Assembly (NCBI GenBank): GCA_023399375.1
Contig: JAEWPX010000025.1
Location: 1-22,910, forward strand
From: Pseudomonadota bacterium
GTDB taxonomy: Bacteria > Desulfobacterota > Desulfovibrionia > Desulfovibrionales > Desulfovibrionaceae
DNA length: 22,910 nucleotides
Direction of reading: 5' to 3'
Made by a program: the position numbers and the translations under genes. Numbering within the stretch: position 1 is the stretch's first letter; every line of letters starts with the position of its first letter. Shown here piece by piece: positions 16,087 through 22,910 of this stretch. A model generated the notes under the pieces. The model saw only the letters and a list, made by a program, of their open reading frames with translations, was not told the origin of the DNA and ran no database searches.

Positions 16087-17946
16087 CTAATCGCCCACGT
16101 CGCCGGGCTCCGCGGCCGCCGGCTGGGCTTCCGGGGCCGGACCCGCGGCACGGGACTTGGCCGGGGCCGGGCCGAACAGATATTCGAAGATCTTGCGTTC
16201 GATGGGACCGCAGATCTCGCCGCCGTGGCCGCCGCCGTGCTCCACGATGCAGACCACGACGTAGGTCTTGCCGTCCTTCTTGCCCCAGCTCGCCATCCAG
16301 GCGTGGTCGCGCTGCTCGTAGGGCATGAACTTGCCCTTGATGCGCACGTCGGGGTTTATGAGCTTGACCACCTGCGCCGTGCCGGTCTTGGCGCCGGTCA
16401 CCACGTCGGAACGGTAGAGCGACTTGCCCGTGCCCCGCTCGACCGTGGCGACCATGGCGTCGAGGATGAACTGGCGGTCGCCGTCCTTGAGCGGCAGCGA
16501 GGCGTCCACCCTGGGCGCCTCGGTTTCCACCAGTTCCGGCTTGCGCAGCTTGCCGTCGCCGACCAGGGCCGAGAGATAGCGCGCGACCTGCAGCGGCGAG
16601 GTGAGCACGTAGCCCTGGCCGATGGAGGCGATGACCGTCTCGCCCCGTGACCAAGCCGCGCCAAAACGCTTGCGTTTCCATTCCTTGGAGGGAATGAGCC
16701 CGGCCTTTTCATGGGGCAGGTCGATGCCCGTGCGCGCGCCGAAACCGCTGGCCAGGGCGTACTCGTGGAGGTTGTCGATGCCCATCTTGTCACCGAGCTT
16801 GTAAAAATAGACGTCGCAGGAATGCACCAGGGCGTCCCTCATGGCCAGCGCGCCGAACCCGGACTTCTTCCAGTCGTGAAACTCCCGGTTGCCGACCCTG
16901 TAGGACGGCGGGCAGCTCACGACGTCGCCCGGCTTGATGAAGTTGCCGGAAAGACCGGCCGCGGCCATGAGCAGCTTGAACACCGATCCGGGCGGATACA
17001 CGCCCTGGGTGACGCGGTTCTGGATGGGATGGCGCGGGTTGTCGCGCAGTTCCTTCCATTTGTCGGCCGGGACGCCGAGCACGAACATGTTGTTGTCGTA
17101 GCTCGGTTCGCTGACCATGGCCCGTATCTTGCCCGTGTCGGGCTCCATGACGATGATGGCCCCGGCCTGGCCCTCGAGGAGCTTGGCGCACTCGCGCTGG
17201 AGGTTGATGTCGATGGCCAGCCGCACGTCGCTGCCGGCCTGGGGCGGCTCCAGGATCTGCTCGTTGTGCTGGCGGCCGAAGGCGTCCACCTCGACCTGCT
17301 TGCGGCCCTTGGCCCCGCGCAGCTCGTCCTCCAGGGCGTACTCCAGGCCCTGCTTGCCCACGGAGTCGCCCAGGGAGAGGTCCGGGCGCTTTTCCAGCTC
17401 CTCCTCGTTGGCCTCGGCCACGTAGCCGAGCACGTGGGCCATGAGCGGGCCGGTGGGGTAGGAACGCTTCTGGCGGATGACGATCTCGAGGCCCGGATAG
17501 AGCATGGCGTTGGCCTCGATGTGGGCCAGGGCCTCGTAGGGGAGGTCGGTGATGAGCGTGAGCGGCTCGAACGGTTTGACCCGCTTCTTGCCGCGGCGAA
17601 AGGTCTCGAGCAGCTGCGCCTTGTCCACGCCGGTCCATTCCGAGACCTTGGCCAGGGTGGCGTCCACGTCGGCGCAGTCCTCGCGCACGAGGCCCAGGGC
17701 GAAGGAAGGCTCGGAAACGGCCAGAGGCACGCCGTTTTTATCCACGATGCGGCCCCGGGCGGAGTTGATGCGCACCTGGCGCAACTGGTTGTCCCGGGCC
17801 ATTTCCGCGAACTTGGCGCCCTTGTGCACCTGCAGATACCACAGGCGCAGGGTGAACAGGCAGAAGAGCCCGAGCACGAGCACCTGGAGCAGGATGAGCC
17901 CGGAACGGGGGGCGTGTTGTTGCGGGGTTTCGGTTTCAAGCCGCAT
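16087..17946 (-). CDS. mrdA: Penicillin-binding protein 2
   Basis: Class B penicillin-binding protein that cross-links peptidoglycan during rod elongation with RodA. It has 619 residues: a cytoplasmic tail, one membrane segment at about 16-36 (LILLQVLVLGLFCLFTLRLWYLQV), a PBP dimerisation domain (ARGRIVDKNGVPLA onward) and a transpeptidase domain. Catalytic motifs are SVFK (Ser321 with this start), SCD (about 376) and KTGT (about 520). The C-terminus is an Ala/Pro-rich tail. I chose ATG 17944-17946, which overlaps the mreD end by 11 bases. The ribosome site is weak, so coupling to mreD is likely. A GTG 42 bases upstream is a less likely start. Confidence 0.96.
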   Translation of the reverse strand: MRLETETPQQHAPRSGLILLQVLVLGLFCLFTLRLWYLQVHKGAKFAEMARDNQLRQVRINSARGRIVDKNGVPLAVSEPSFALGLVREDCADVDATLAKVSEWTGVDKAQLLETFRRGKKRVKPFEPLTLITDLPYEALAHIEANAMLYPGLEIVIRQKRSYPTGPLMAHVLGYVAEANEEELEKRPDLSLGDSVGKQGLEYALEDELRGAKGRKQVEVDAFGRQHNEQILEPPQAGSDVRLAIDINLQRECAKLLEGQAGAIIVMEPDTGKIRAMVSEPSYDNNMFVLGVPADKWKELRDNPRHPIQNRVTQGVYPPGSVFKLLMAAAGLSGNFIKPGDVVSCPPSYRVGNREFHDWKKSGFGALAMRDALVHSCDVYFYKLGDKMGIDNLHEYALASGFGARTGIDLPHEKAGLIPSKEWKRKRFGAAWSRGETVIASIGQGYVLTSPLQVARYLSALVGDGKLRKPELVETEAPRVDASLPLKDGDRQFILDAMVATVERGTGKSLYRSDVVTGAKTGTAQVVKLINPDVRIKGKFMPYEQRDHAWMASWGKKDGKTYVVVCIVEHGGGHGGEICGPIERKIFEYLFGPAPAKSRAAGPAPEAQPAAAEPGDVGD

Positions 17947-18406
17947 GCGCGCTGTCCGGCAGGTAGTGGTGGATGAGATAGACAACACCCCATTCCACCG
18001 GGAAAATCAAGGCTTGCAAGGCGCTCTCCGTCAGCAGTCGCTCGACCGGCACGGTCTGGTCCTGGAGCAGGACCATCACGCCGAGGAGCAGGAAATGCAT
18101 GGCCCCGAGGCTCGCGCCGAGGATGAACACGAACAGGAAGTTGCGCGCCTCGAACAGGCAGTGGCCGAAAAAATACAACCCGGCCAACGCCCCGTACCAC
18201 AGCAGGGTCGCTCCGAACGGCAGGCTGCCCGTGCCCTCCTGGAGAAAGAGCCAAAGCACGCCCAGCCACAGGGGCACGGTCCATTTCTCTTCCTGCATGG
18301 CCAGGATAAGTCCGGGCGCCAGGAAGTCCACCCCCGGCACGATGTTTTGGAGCCACAGGCCGCACAGGGTAAAAAGCGTCCAAAAGGCGATGCGCGCCGG
18401 TTTCAT
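17936..18406 (-). CDS. mreD: Rod shape-determining protein MreD
   Basis: A 156-residue inner-membrane protein with about five hydrophobic segments (for example FWTLFTLCGLWLQNIV, VPLWLGVLWLFLQEG, FLFVFILGASLGAMHFLLLG). MreD bridges MreC with MreB and the elongation enzymes. Similarity is mostly in hydropathy pattern and the LPFGATLLWYGALAG segment, as usual for this fast-evolving family; the assignment leans on its fixed place between mreC and mrdA. ATGA overlaps the mreC stop (18403-18406), and its own end overlaps mrdA by 11 bases. Confidence 0.93.
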   Translation of the reverse strand: MKPARIAFWTLFTLCGLWLQNIVPGVDFLAPGLILAMQEEKWTVPLWLGVLWLFLQEGTGSLPFGATLLWYGALAGLYFFGHCLFEARNFLFVFILGASLGAMHFLLLGVMVLLQDQTVPVERLLTESALQALIFPVEWGVVYLIHHYLPDSAHAA

Positions 18407-19503
18407 TGTCCCTCGGTGCGGGGATGCTTGCGGCTTTTTTTCCGCTCCGTCCCGTCGGCGGGGGGCGCATCGCGCTTCTGCCCCGTGGTCACGGCTTCGC
18501 GTTTTTTCGAGGCAGGCGCGGGCTGGGCCGTCGGCGGCGCGGTCACGGCCGGGGCCGGCGCGGGCGGGGCCGGCCGCTGGGGCGGGGCCATGGCCGCCGG
18601 GGTCTTGGGAAACTTGCCGGGCTTGCCCGGGGCGCTGGCCGGCTCGGGCGCGCCGTCCGCCCCGGGCTGGGGCAGCGGCGCGGGCGTGCCTTTGAAAAGC
18701 AGGGCCACTTCCTCCAGGCGCATGGAGCCGAAAAGCGGCGCGGCGTGGACGACCTGGAAAAGCGACGAGCCCGAACGGCCCACGGACGTCACCCGGGCCA
18801 CGGGCAGGCCCTTGGGAAAAATCTCCTCGAGGCCGGAGGTGACGAGGATCTCGCCTTCCTCCACGGGCACGCCCTGGGGCACGTATTGCAGCGAGAGCTC
18901 GCGGTCCGGGCCTTCGCCCTTGAGGATGCCCTGCGCCCTGTTCTTTTGCGAAACCACGGGGATGCGGCTATTGGGGTCGGTGATGAGCAGGACCGTGGCC
19001 GCGCTTGGGGAATAGCGCAAGACCCGGCCGACCACGCCGTCGGGCGAGACGACCGGAGTATTGGTGGACACGCCCGAGGCGCTGCCCTTGTCGATGACGA
19101 AGGTCTCCAGCGCGGCGTTGGGGCCAAGGCGGTGGGAAATGACCCGCGTCCCCTGGCGCGTCCATTCGTCCGGCGGGACGATGGAAAGCAGCCGGCGCAG
19201 CCGTTCCACCTCCGCGGCGTTCTCGCGGAGCTGGGACAGTTCGTCTTTCGCGGAGGCAAGCTCCCGGCGCAACACGTCGTTTTGCTCCCGGATGCCCACG
19301 AAATACAGATAGCGGTTCCAAAACGACGACGCCTGTTCGCTCACCCATCTCCCCGGGGCCAGCGCCCACCTGGCGAACTCCAACCCGGTATGGCTCGCCA
19401 GCGTATCGACGTAGCCTGTCCGGATGTTCCAGGTAAAAAGGCCCAGATAGAGAAAGAGGACGACGAGCAGGCCTATCGCGATCCGCTGGGGGGACGGTTT
19501 AAT
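18403..19503 (-). CDS. mreC: Rod shape-determining protein MreC (AUU start proposed)
   Basis: Bitopic periplasmic scaffold of the rod complex. From the ATT at 19501-19503 the protein has 366 residues: basic N-terminus (KPSPQR), membrane anchor about 8-24 (IAIGLLVVLFLYLGLFTW), coiled coil about 72-107, the two MreC beta domains about 110-270, and a long Pro/Ala-rich, then Lys/Arg-rich tail (about 273-366). No ATG, GTG or TTG exists in frame before the TTG at 19381-19383, which would remove the whole membrane anchor. AAGGAGGT lies 8 bases before the ATT, and an in-frame TAG lies immediately upstream of it. It overlaps the mreB stop codon and ends in an ATGA overlap with mreD. The identity is certain; the start is inferred. 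Confidence 0.9.
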   Translation of the reverse strand: MKPSPQRIAIGLLVVLFLYLGLFTWNIRTGYVDTLASHTGLEFARWALAPGRWVSEQASSFWNRYLYFVGIREQNDVLRRELASAKDELSQLRENAAEVERLRRLLSIVPPDEWTRQGTRVISHRLGPNAALETFVIDKGSASGVSTNTPVVSPDGVVGRVLRYSPSAATVLLITDPNSRIPVVSQKNRAQGILKGEGPDRELSLQYVPQGVPVEEGEILVTSGLEEIFPKGLPVARVTSVGRSGSSLFQVVHAAPLFGSMRLEEVALLFKGTPAPLPQPGADGAPEPASAPGKPGKFPKTPAAMAPPQRPAPPAPAPAVTAPPTAQPAPASKKREAVTTGQKRDAPPADGTERKKSRKHPRTEGQ

Positions 19504-20539
19504 CTATCGTGACCTCCTTCAGCACGTCCAGGTTGTCCAGGGCCCGGCCGGACCCGAGGACAACCGTCGACAAGGGGTCCTCGACAACGGTGATGGGCAG
19601 CGAGGTTTCCTCGCGAAGGAGCTGGTCGAGCCCGCGCAAAAGCGCGCCGCCGCCCGTAAGCACGATGCCCCGATCCACGATGTCCGCGGCCAGTTCGGGG
19701 GGGGTCTGCTCCAGGGCGATGCGCACCGCCTGCACGATGCTCTCCACCTGCTCGGATATGGACTTCTGCACTTCCTCGGCGCTGATGGTGATGTTCTGGG
19801 GAATGCCCGTGACGAGGTCGCGGCCCTTGACTTCCATTTCGCCCTGGCTGGTCGAATGGTGGGCCGAGCCGACCTGGATCTTGATCTGCTCCGCCGTGGA
19901 TTCGCCGATGAGCATGTTGTACTTGCGCTTGACGTACTGCATGATGGCTTCGTCCATCTTGTCGCCGCCCACGCGCACGGACTTGGAGTAGACCACGCCG
20001 GAAAGGGAAATGACGGCCACTTCGGTGGTGCCGCCGCCGATATCCACCACCATGTTGGAGGTGGGCTCGGTGATGGGCAGGTTGGCGCCGATGGCCGCGG
20101 CCATGGGCTCCTCGATGAGGTAGACCTCGCGCGCGCCGGCGCTTTCCGCCGATTCCTTGACCGCGCGCTTCTCCACCTGCGTGATGCCCGTGGGCACGCA
20201 GATGATGATGCGGGGCCGCACCAGCCGCCGCGAATTGTGCACCTTGGAGATGAAATGGCGCAGCATGGCCTCGGTCACCTCGAAGTCGGCGATGACGCCG
20301 TCCTTCATGGGCCGAATCGCCACGATGTTGCCCGGGGTGCGCCCGAGCATCCGCTTGGCCTCGAGCCCCACGGACAGCACCTTGTTGCCCCCCCGGGGGT
20401 CCTTTTTCACCGCAACGACCGATGGCTCGGACAGGACGATGCCCTTGCCCTTGACGAATACCAGCGTGTTCGCCGTCCCCAGGTCGATGGCCAGATCGTT
20501 GGAGAAAAGGCCCAAAATCCTATCCAAAATCCTGGACAT
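19499..20539 (-). CDS. mreB: Actin-like cell-shape protein MreB
   Basis: Bacterial actin that positions the elongation machinery under the membrane. It has 346 residues, the normal length. Actin-fold motifs are present: the phosphate 1 loop DLGTANT (19-25), the VEKRAVKESAESAGAREVYLIEEPMAAAIG segment, the phosphate 2 loop DIGGGTTEVAVI, and the adenosine motif IVLTGGGALLRGLD. The N-terminal amphipathic segment MSRILDRILGLFSNDLAIDLG matches the family. The start is ATG 20537-20539 with GAGG 4 bases upstream; the open frame continues upstream but reads as unlikely Arg-rich sequence. It is the first gene of the shape operon and diverges from the radical SAM gene. Confidence 0.98.
   Translation of the reverse strand: MSRILDRILGLFSNDLAIDLGTANTLVFVKGKGIVLSEPSVVAVKKDPRGGNKVLSVGLEAKRMLGRTPGNIVAIRPMKDGVIADFEVTEAMLRHFISKVHNSRRLVRPRIIICVPTGITQVEKRAVKESAESAGAREVYLIEEPMAAAIGANLPITEPTSNMVVDIGGGTTEVAVISLSGVVYSKSVRVGGDKMDEAIMQYVKRKYNMLIGESTAEQIKIQVGSAHHSTSQGEMEVKGRDLVTGIPQNITISAEEVQKSISEQVESIVQAVRIALEQTPPELAADIVDRGIVLTGGGALLRGLDQLLREETSLPITVVEDPLSTVVLGSGRALDNLDVLKEVTID
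19512..19519 (-). promoter_or_regulatory. Shine-Dalgarno deciding the mreC start
   Basis: AAGGAGGT on the minus strand, inside the last codons of mreB, ends 8 bases before the ATT at 19501-19503. It is the strongest ribosome site in the window. There is no conventional start codon at a usable distance, so it points to initiation at AUU. Confidence 0.7.
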
Positions 20540-20588
20540 ACCGCCTCGCTTGCCGCAAACTCGGCCAACTTGATCTCGCAAACGCGTT

Positions 20589-20617
20589 GTGTTTGCCGAT
20601 TCGCCCCGTGTTGTCAA
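20589..20617 (-). promoter_or_regulatory. Candidate mreB promoter in the divergent intergenic region
   Basis: The 107 bases between mreB and the radical SAM gene carry a perfect TTGACA on the minus strand (20612-20617). Seventeen bases later lies AAACAC (20589-20594), a poor -10. The -35 overlaps an 11-base palindrome-like sequence, TCAAC-G-GTTGA (20614-20624), a possible operator. I found no clear plus-strand promoter for the divergent gene. Confidence 0.35.
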
Positions 20618-20646
20618 CGGTTGATTTCGCCCCCCGCCGCAACGCC

Positions 20647-21564
20647 ATGAACGCGCGCTACCTGACCCTCGCCACGACCTACCGGCAGATCTTCGGACGC
20701 CGCGCCAAGAAGATTCCCCTGGACGCGGACAGCGCCTGTCCCAACCGGGACGGCACACTCTCGCACGGGGGCTGCGGCTTCTGCAACGCGGTCGGCTCGG
20801 GAACGGGGCTGTACCATAAGGGCTTCGGCCTGCGGGCGCAATGGGACCGGCTCACCCCGCCCGCGCGCGGGCGCGGCGAAGCCCTTGTGGCCTATCTCCA
20901 GTCGTTTTCCAACACCTATGGCCCGCCCGCGCGCCTGGCCGGACTGCTGGCGGAGCTCGCCGCACTCCCGGACGTCGCCGGCATTTGCCTCGGCACGCGG
21001 CCGGATTGCCTGGGCGCGGGAAAAATTGCCTTGCTCGCCGCCGCACCCGTCGGCTACGTGCAGCTCGACCTCGGTCTGCAATCGGCCTGCGACGCCACGC
21101 TTGCCCGCATCAACCGCGGCCACGACGCCGCGTGCTTCGCCCGGGCCGTGCAAGCAGCGGCCGCCGCCGGCATCCGCGTCACGGCCCACCTCATGGCCGG
21201 GCTGCCCGGCGAAGGCGTGGAAGATTTCCTGGCCAGCGTCGATTTCGTCAGCGCCCTGCCCGTGACCGGCGTCAAATTCCACAATACGCTGGTCGTGGCC
21301 GGCGCGCCGCTGGCGGCCCTTTATGACGCTGGCGACTACGTCCCCATGGCGCGCGAGAACTACATCGCGGCCGTGTGCCAGGGCATCGCCCGGCTGCGGC
21401 CGGGCATCGCCGTGGAGCGCGTAAACGCCGACCCGGCCCCGGGCGAACTCGTGGCCCCGGACTGGGCCATGGACAAACAGGGGCTTTTGCGCGACATCCG
21501 CGCGCGCCTCGAAGCCGAGGACATCCGCCAGGGATGCCGGCCGGCCCCTGACGGGCTTCCCTAG
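20647..21564 (+). CDS. YhcC-type radical SAM protein (TIGR01212)
   Basis: A 305-residue radical S-adenosylmethionine enzyme of the YhcC/TIGR01212 family, whose substrate is not established to my knowledge. The N-terminus (YLTLATTYRQIFGRRAKKIPLDADSACPNRDG) is typical of the family. Three cysteines at 31, 43 and 46 (ending CGFC) should bind the 4Fe-4S cluster in the extended spacing characteristic of this family rather than CxxxCxxC. Further on, QLDLGLQS, AHLMAGLPGE and KFHNTLVVAGAPLA are TIM-barrel segments. I chose ATG 20647-20649; an in-frame ATG 60 bases upstream lies in the promoter region and adds non-family residues. It is the first gene of the plus-strand group, 98 bases before the methyltransferase gene. 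Confidence 0.9.
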   Translation: MNARYLTLATTYRQIFGRRAKKIPLDADSACPNRDGTLSHGGCGFCNAVGSGTGLYHKGFGLRAQWDRLTPPARGRGEALVAYLQSFSNTYGPPARLAGLLAELAALPDVAGICLGTRPDCLGAGKIALLAAAPVGYVQLDLGLQSACDATLARINRGHDAACFARAVQAAAAAGIRVTAHLMAGLPGEGVEDFLASVDFVSALPVTGVKFHNTLVVAGAPLAALYDAGDYVPMARENYIAAVCQGIARLRPGIAVERVNADPAPGELVAPDWAMDKQGLLRDIRARLEAEDIRQGCRPAPDGLP

Positions 21565-21662
21565 GCGAAGGGGACCGTCCTCTCCCTGGCGCGCCGGGAC
21601 GAAGTCGCGTAAGCAGTGTCCAGCCGCCTGTCGCAACCGACGCGGCGGCACCGGAGGCCGAC

Positions 21663-22151
21663 ATGACCCACGCGACCGAGACCTGTCTGGCCGGCCCCCT
21701 GGCCCTGACCATCCAGTGGCGGGACGGGGAAGTCGCGAACATGTCTCTGGCCTGGTCCAAGGGGAAAACCCGCTCCTTGGCCACGGATGACGGCGAGGCG
21801 ATGCAGGCGGCGCTCGAACGCTACGTCGCGGGCGAAGAGCCGCGCTGGCCCGAGCTCCCCTACCGCTGGCAGGAGTTGTCGGAATTCGCCCGAGCGGTGC
21901 TGGACGCGCTTTCCCGCGTGCCCCGGGGACAAATGGTCAGCTACGGCTGGCTTGCGGCCAAGGCGGGACGCCCCAAGGCGGCCCGGGCCGTGGGCCGGAT
22001 CATGGCGCAAAACCCCTTTCCCCTCGTCATCCCCTGCCACCGGGTCGTGGGCGCCAACGGCGCGCTTACGGGATTCGGCCCGGGGCTCGACATGAAACGC
22101 TACCTGCTTGCGCGCGAGGGCGCGCCGGCCCATACGCTGCAAAAGGATTGA
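21663..22151 (+). CDS. ogt: Methylated-DNA--protein-cysteine methyltransferase
   Basis: Suicide repair protein that takes alkyl groups from O6-alkylguanine. The 162 residues include the active-site motif VIPCHRVVG with acceptor Cys125. The DNA-binding helix-turn-helix is VPRGQMVSYGWLAAKAGRPKAARAVGRIMAQNPFPLVIP, and the GFGPGLDMKRYLLAREG C-terminal segment is also typical. The N-terminal domain is short and divergent, as in many Ogt proteins. The start is ATG 21663-21665 with GGAGG about 6 bases upstream. The end is 7 bases before ribE, suggesting co-transcription. The symbol ogt is by family resemblance; activity could be repair or alkyltransferase-like. Confidence 0.93.
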   Translation: MTHATETCLAGPLALTIQWRDGEVANMSLAWSKGKTRSLATDDGEAMQAALERYVAGEEPRWPELPYRWQELSEFARAVLDALSRVPRGQMVSYGWLAAKAGRPKAARAVGRIMAQNPFPLVIPCHRVVGANGALTGFGPGLDMKRYLLAREGAPAHTLQKD

Positions 22152-22158
22152 CCCGACG

Positions 22159-22812
22159 ATGTTTACCGGACTGGTGATGGGACTTGGCCGCATCCTGGAG
22201 GCAAAGGCGCGCGGCGGGGAAACCCGATTTCGCATCCGCACGCTTTTCGACCTCGACACGATTGTCCTTGGCGAATCCATCGCCGTAAGCGGGGCCTGCC
22301 TGACCGTGGAAACGGCGGGCAAAAACGAATTCACGGCCTATGCCTCGGCCGAAACGCTTTCCAAGACGGGGCTCGGGGCGCTTAAGCCCGGGGACACGGT
22401 CAACCTGGAGCGCGCCCTGGCCCTGGGCGACCGGCTGGGCGGGCATCTCGTCGCCGGGCACGTGGACTGCCAGGCCGTGATCGAATCCGCCGTGCCCGAC
22501 GGCCAGTCCACGCGCTTCCGCCTGACATTTCCGGACGAATTCTCGGTCTACGTCGTGCCCAAGGGCTCGGTGGCTCTGGACGGCATCAGCCTCACGGTCA
22601 ACGACTGCGGCGAGGGTTTTCTCACGGTCAACATCATCCCCTCGACCATGGGCGCCACGACCATCGGCTCCTGGAAGCCGGGCCTTACCGTCAACATGGA
22701 GACGGACATGCTCGGCAAGTACGTGCTGCGCATGCTCGACCCCTGGCGCGCGGCCGGCGAGGACAAGACCTCGCGCATCACCGAGGACTTCCTGCGCAAC
22801 AACGGCTTCTAG
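22159..22812 (+). CDS. ribE: Riboflavin synthase, alpha subunit
   Basis: Dismutates two molecules of 6,7-dimethyl-8-ribityllumazine into riboflavin. It has 217 residues with the two tandem beta-barrel lumazine-binding repeats: MFTGLVMGLG with SGACLTVE in the first (about 1-95), and LGGHLVAGHVDC with DGISLTVN in the second (about 96-195). The MFTG start is invariant in the family, so I chose ATG 22159-22161, with AAGGA about 10 bases upstream. Other riboflavin genes may lie beyond the window edge. No FMN riboswitch features are visible upstream; the gene is instead tightly linked to the methyltransferase gene. Confidence 0.97.
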   Translation: MFTGLVMGLGRILEAKARGGETRFRIRTLFDLDTIVLGESIAVSGACLTVETAGKNEFTAYASAETLSKTGLGALKPGDTVNLERALALGDRLGGHLVAGHVDCQAVIESAVPDGQSTRFRLTFPDEFSVYVVPKGSVALDGISLTVNDCGEGFLTVNIIPSTMGATTIGSWKPGLTVNMETDMLGKYVLRMLDPWRAAGEDKTSRITEDFLRNNGF

Positions 22813-22859
22813 CCCCGCCTCCACTTCTACGCCCTCGCCTCTTCCCCTTTCGGGGTGGT

Positions 22860-22908
22860 CCAGGAGGGGCCCCCCGCCCCACCTGGCCGCCGGAGGCATT
22901 ACTCTCCC
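22860..22908. repeat. Intergenic hairpin plus repeat motif downstream of ribE
   Basis: CCAGG-a-GGGGC (22860-22870) pairs with GCCCC-a-CCTGG (22876-22886) around five Cs, with one A/A mismatch. GGCCGCCGGAGGC (22885-22897) overlaps the right arm, and TTACTCTCCC follows at 22899-22908. Motif, order and orientation match the element at 113-170 beyond tyrS, although the hairpin sequences differ. No T-tract is present, so this is a repeat-associated hairpin; it may still end the ribE transcript. Confidence 0.45.
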
Positions 22909-22910
22909 AC

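Noticed and set aside
14176..16650. An 800-codon plus-strand open frame opposite rodA, mrdA and the bactofilin gene
   Set aside because: Same reason: a shadow of strongly supported minus-strand genes, with no recognisable domain and biased His/Asp/Glu/Gly composition.
20540..20758. N-terminal extension of MreB across the divergent intergenic region
   Set aside because: Would overlap the divergent radical SAM gene and add an Arg/Gly/Ser-rich sequence not found in MreB; the conserved N-terminus begins at 20539.
21565..22158. Possible FMN riboswitch upstream of ribE
   Set aside because: The upstream sequence is the methyltransferase gene and its short leader; I see none of the conserved FMN-aptamer blocks.
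22844..22855. CCCC-TTTC-GGGG hairpin as the ribE terminator
   Set aside because: Only a 4-bp stem with no T-tract after it; too weak to call.

Overview
The window is a GC-rich stretch of bacterial chromosome. Gene content, gene order and protein sequences resemble the Desulfovibrio group of sulfate reducers (Desulfovibrionaceae, perhaps near Solidesulfovibrio). That placement is an inference from remembered gene neighbourhoods, not from a search. Almost everything is housekeeping. I see no prophage, transposase, CRISPR array, toxin-antitoxin pair, tRNA or rRNA, and no obvious defence or biosynthetic island.

Layout. One long run of minus-strand genes goes from about 20539 down to 176. It opens with a cell-shape block: mreB, mreC, mreD, mrdA (PBP2), rodA and a bactofilin. 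The F1/stator part of the ATP synthase follows (atpF', atpF, atpH, atpA, atpG, atpD, atpC). It ends in a strong intrinsic terminator at 8374-8405. Just past the terminator lies a second, clearly homologous epsilon gene (a second atpC), followed by glmU. Then come a 59-codon coiled-coil gene (ZapB-like), zapA, a 6S RNA gene (ssrS), RNase Y (rny), a short J-domain/zinc-finger protein, ymdB, a secreted protein of unknown function, a SPOR-domain lipoprotein and tyrS. A short plus-strand group diverges from mreB at about 20647: a YhcC-type radical SAM protein, an O6-alkylguanine-DNA methyltransferase homologue and riboflavin synthase (ribE).

How the genes fit together. The first block builds the rod complex: MreBCD scaffold, RodA glycosyltransferase, PBP2 transpeptidase and a bactofilin. 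The second encodes F1 plus two b-type stator subunits. The membrane subunits a and c (atpB, atpE) are not in the window and must lie elsewhere. The third joins UDP-GlcNAc supply (GlmU), Z-ring factors (ZapA, ZapB-like), a global RNA regulator (6S) and RNA turnover (RNase Y with YmdB).

Most worth a second look: (1) the tandem second atpC beyond the terminator; (2) mreC, whose membrane anchor is encoded only if translation starts at an AUU codon behind a near-perfect Shine-Dalgarno; (3) the 6S RNA, whose central bubble contains a perfect 10-bp self-complementary hairpin overlapping the expected pRNA template; (4) the small ZapB-like gene next to zapA; (5) the zinc-finger J-protein between rny and ymdB; (6) an intergenic repeat near both ends of the window. 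None of these amounts to a wholly new system.
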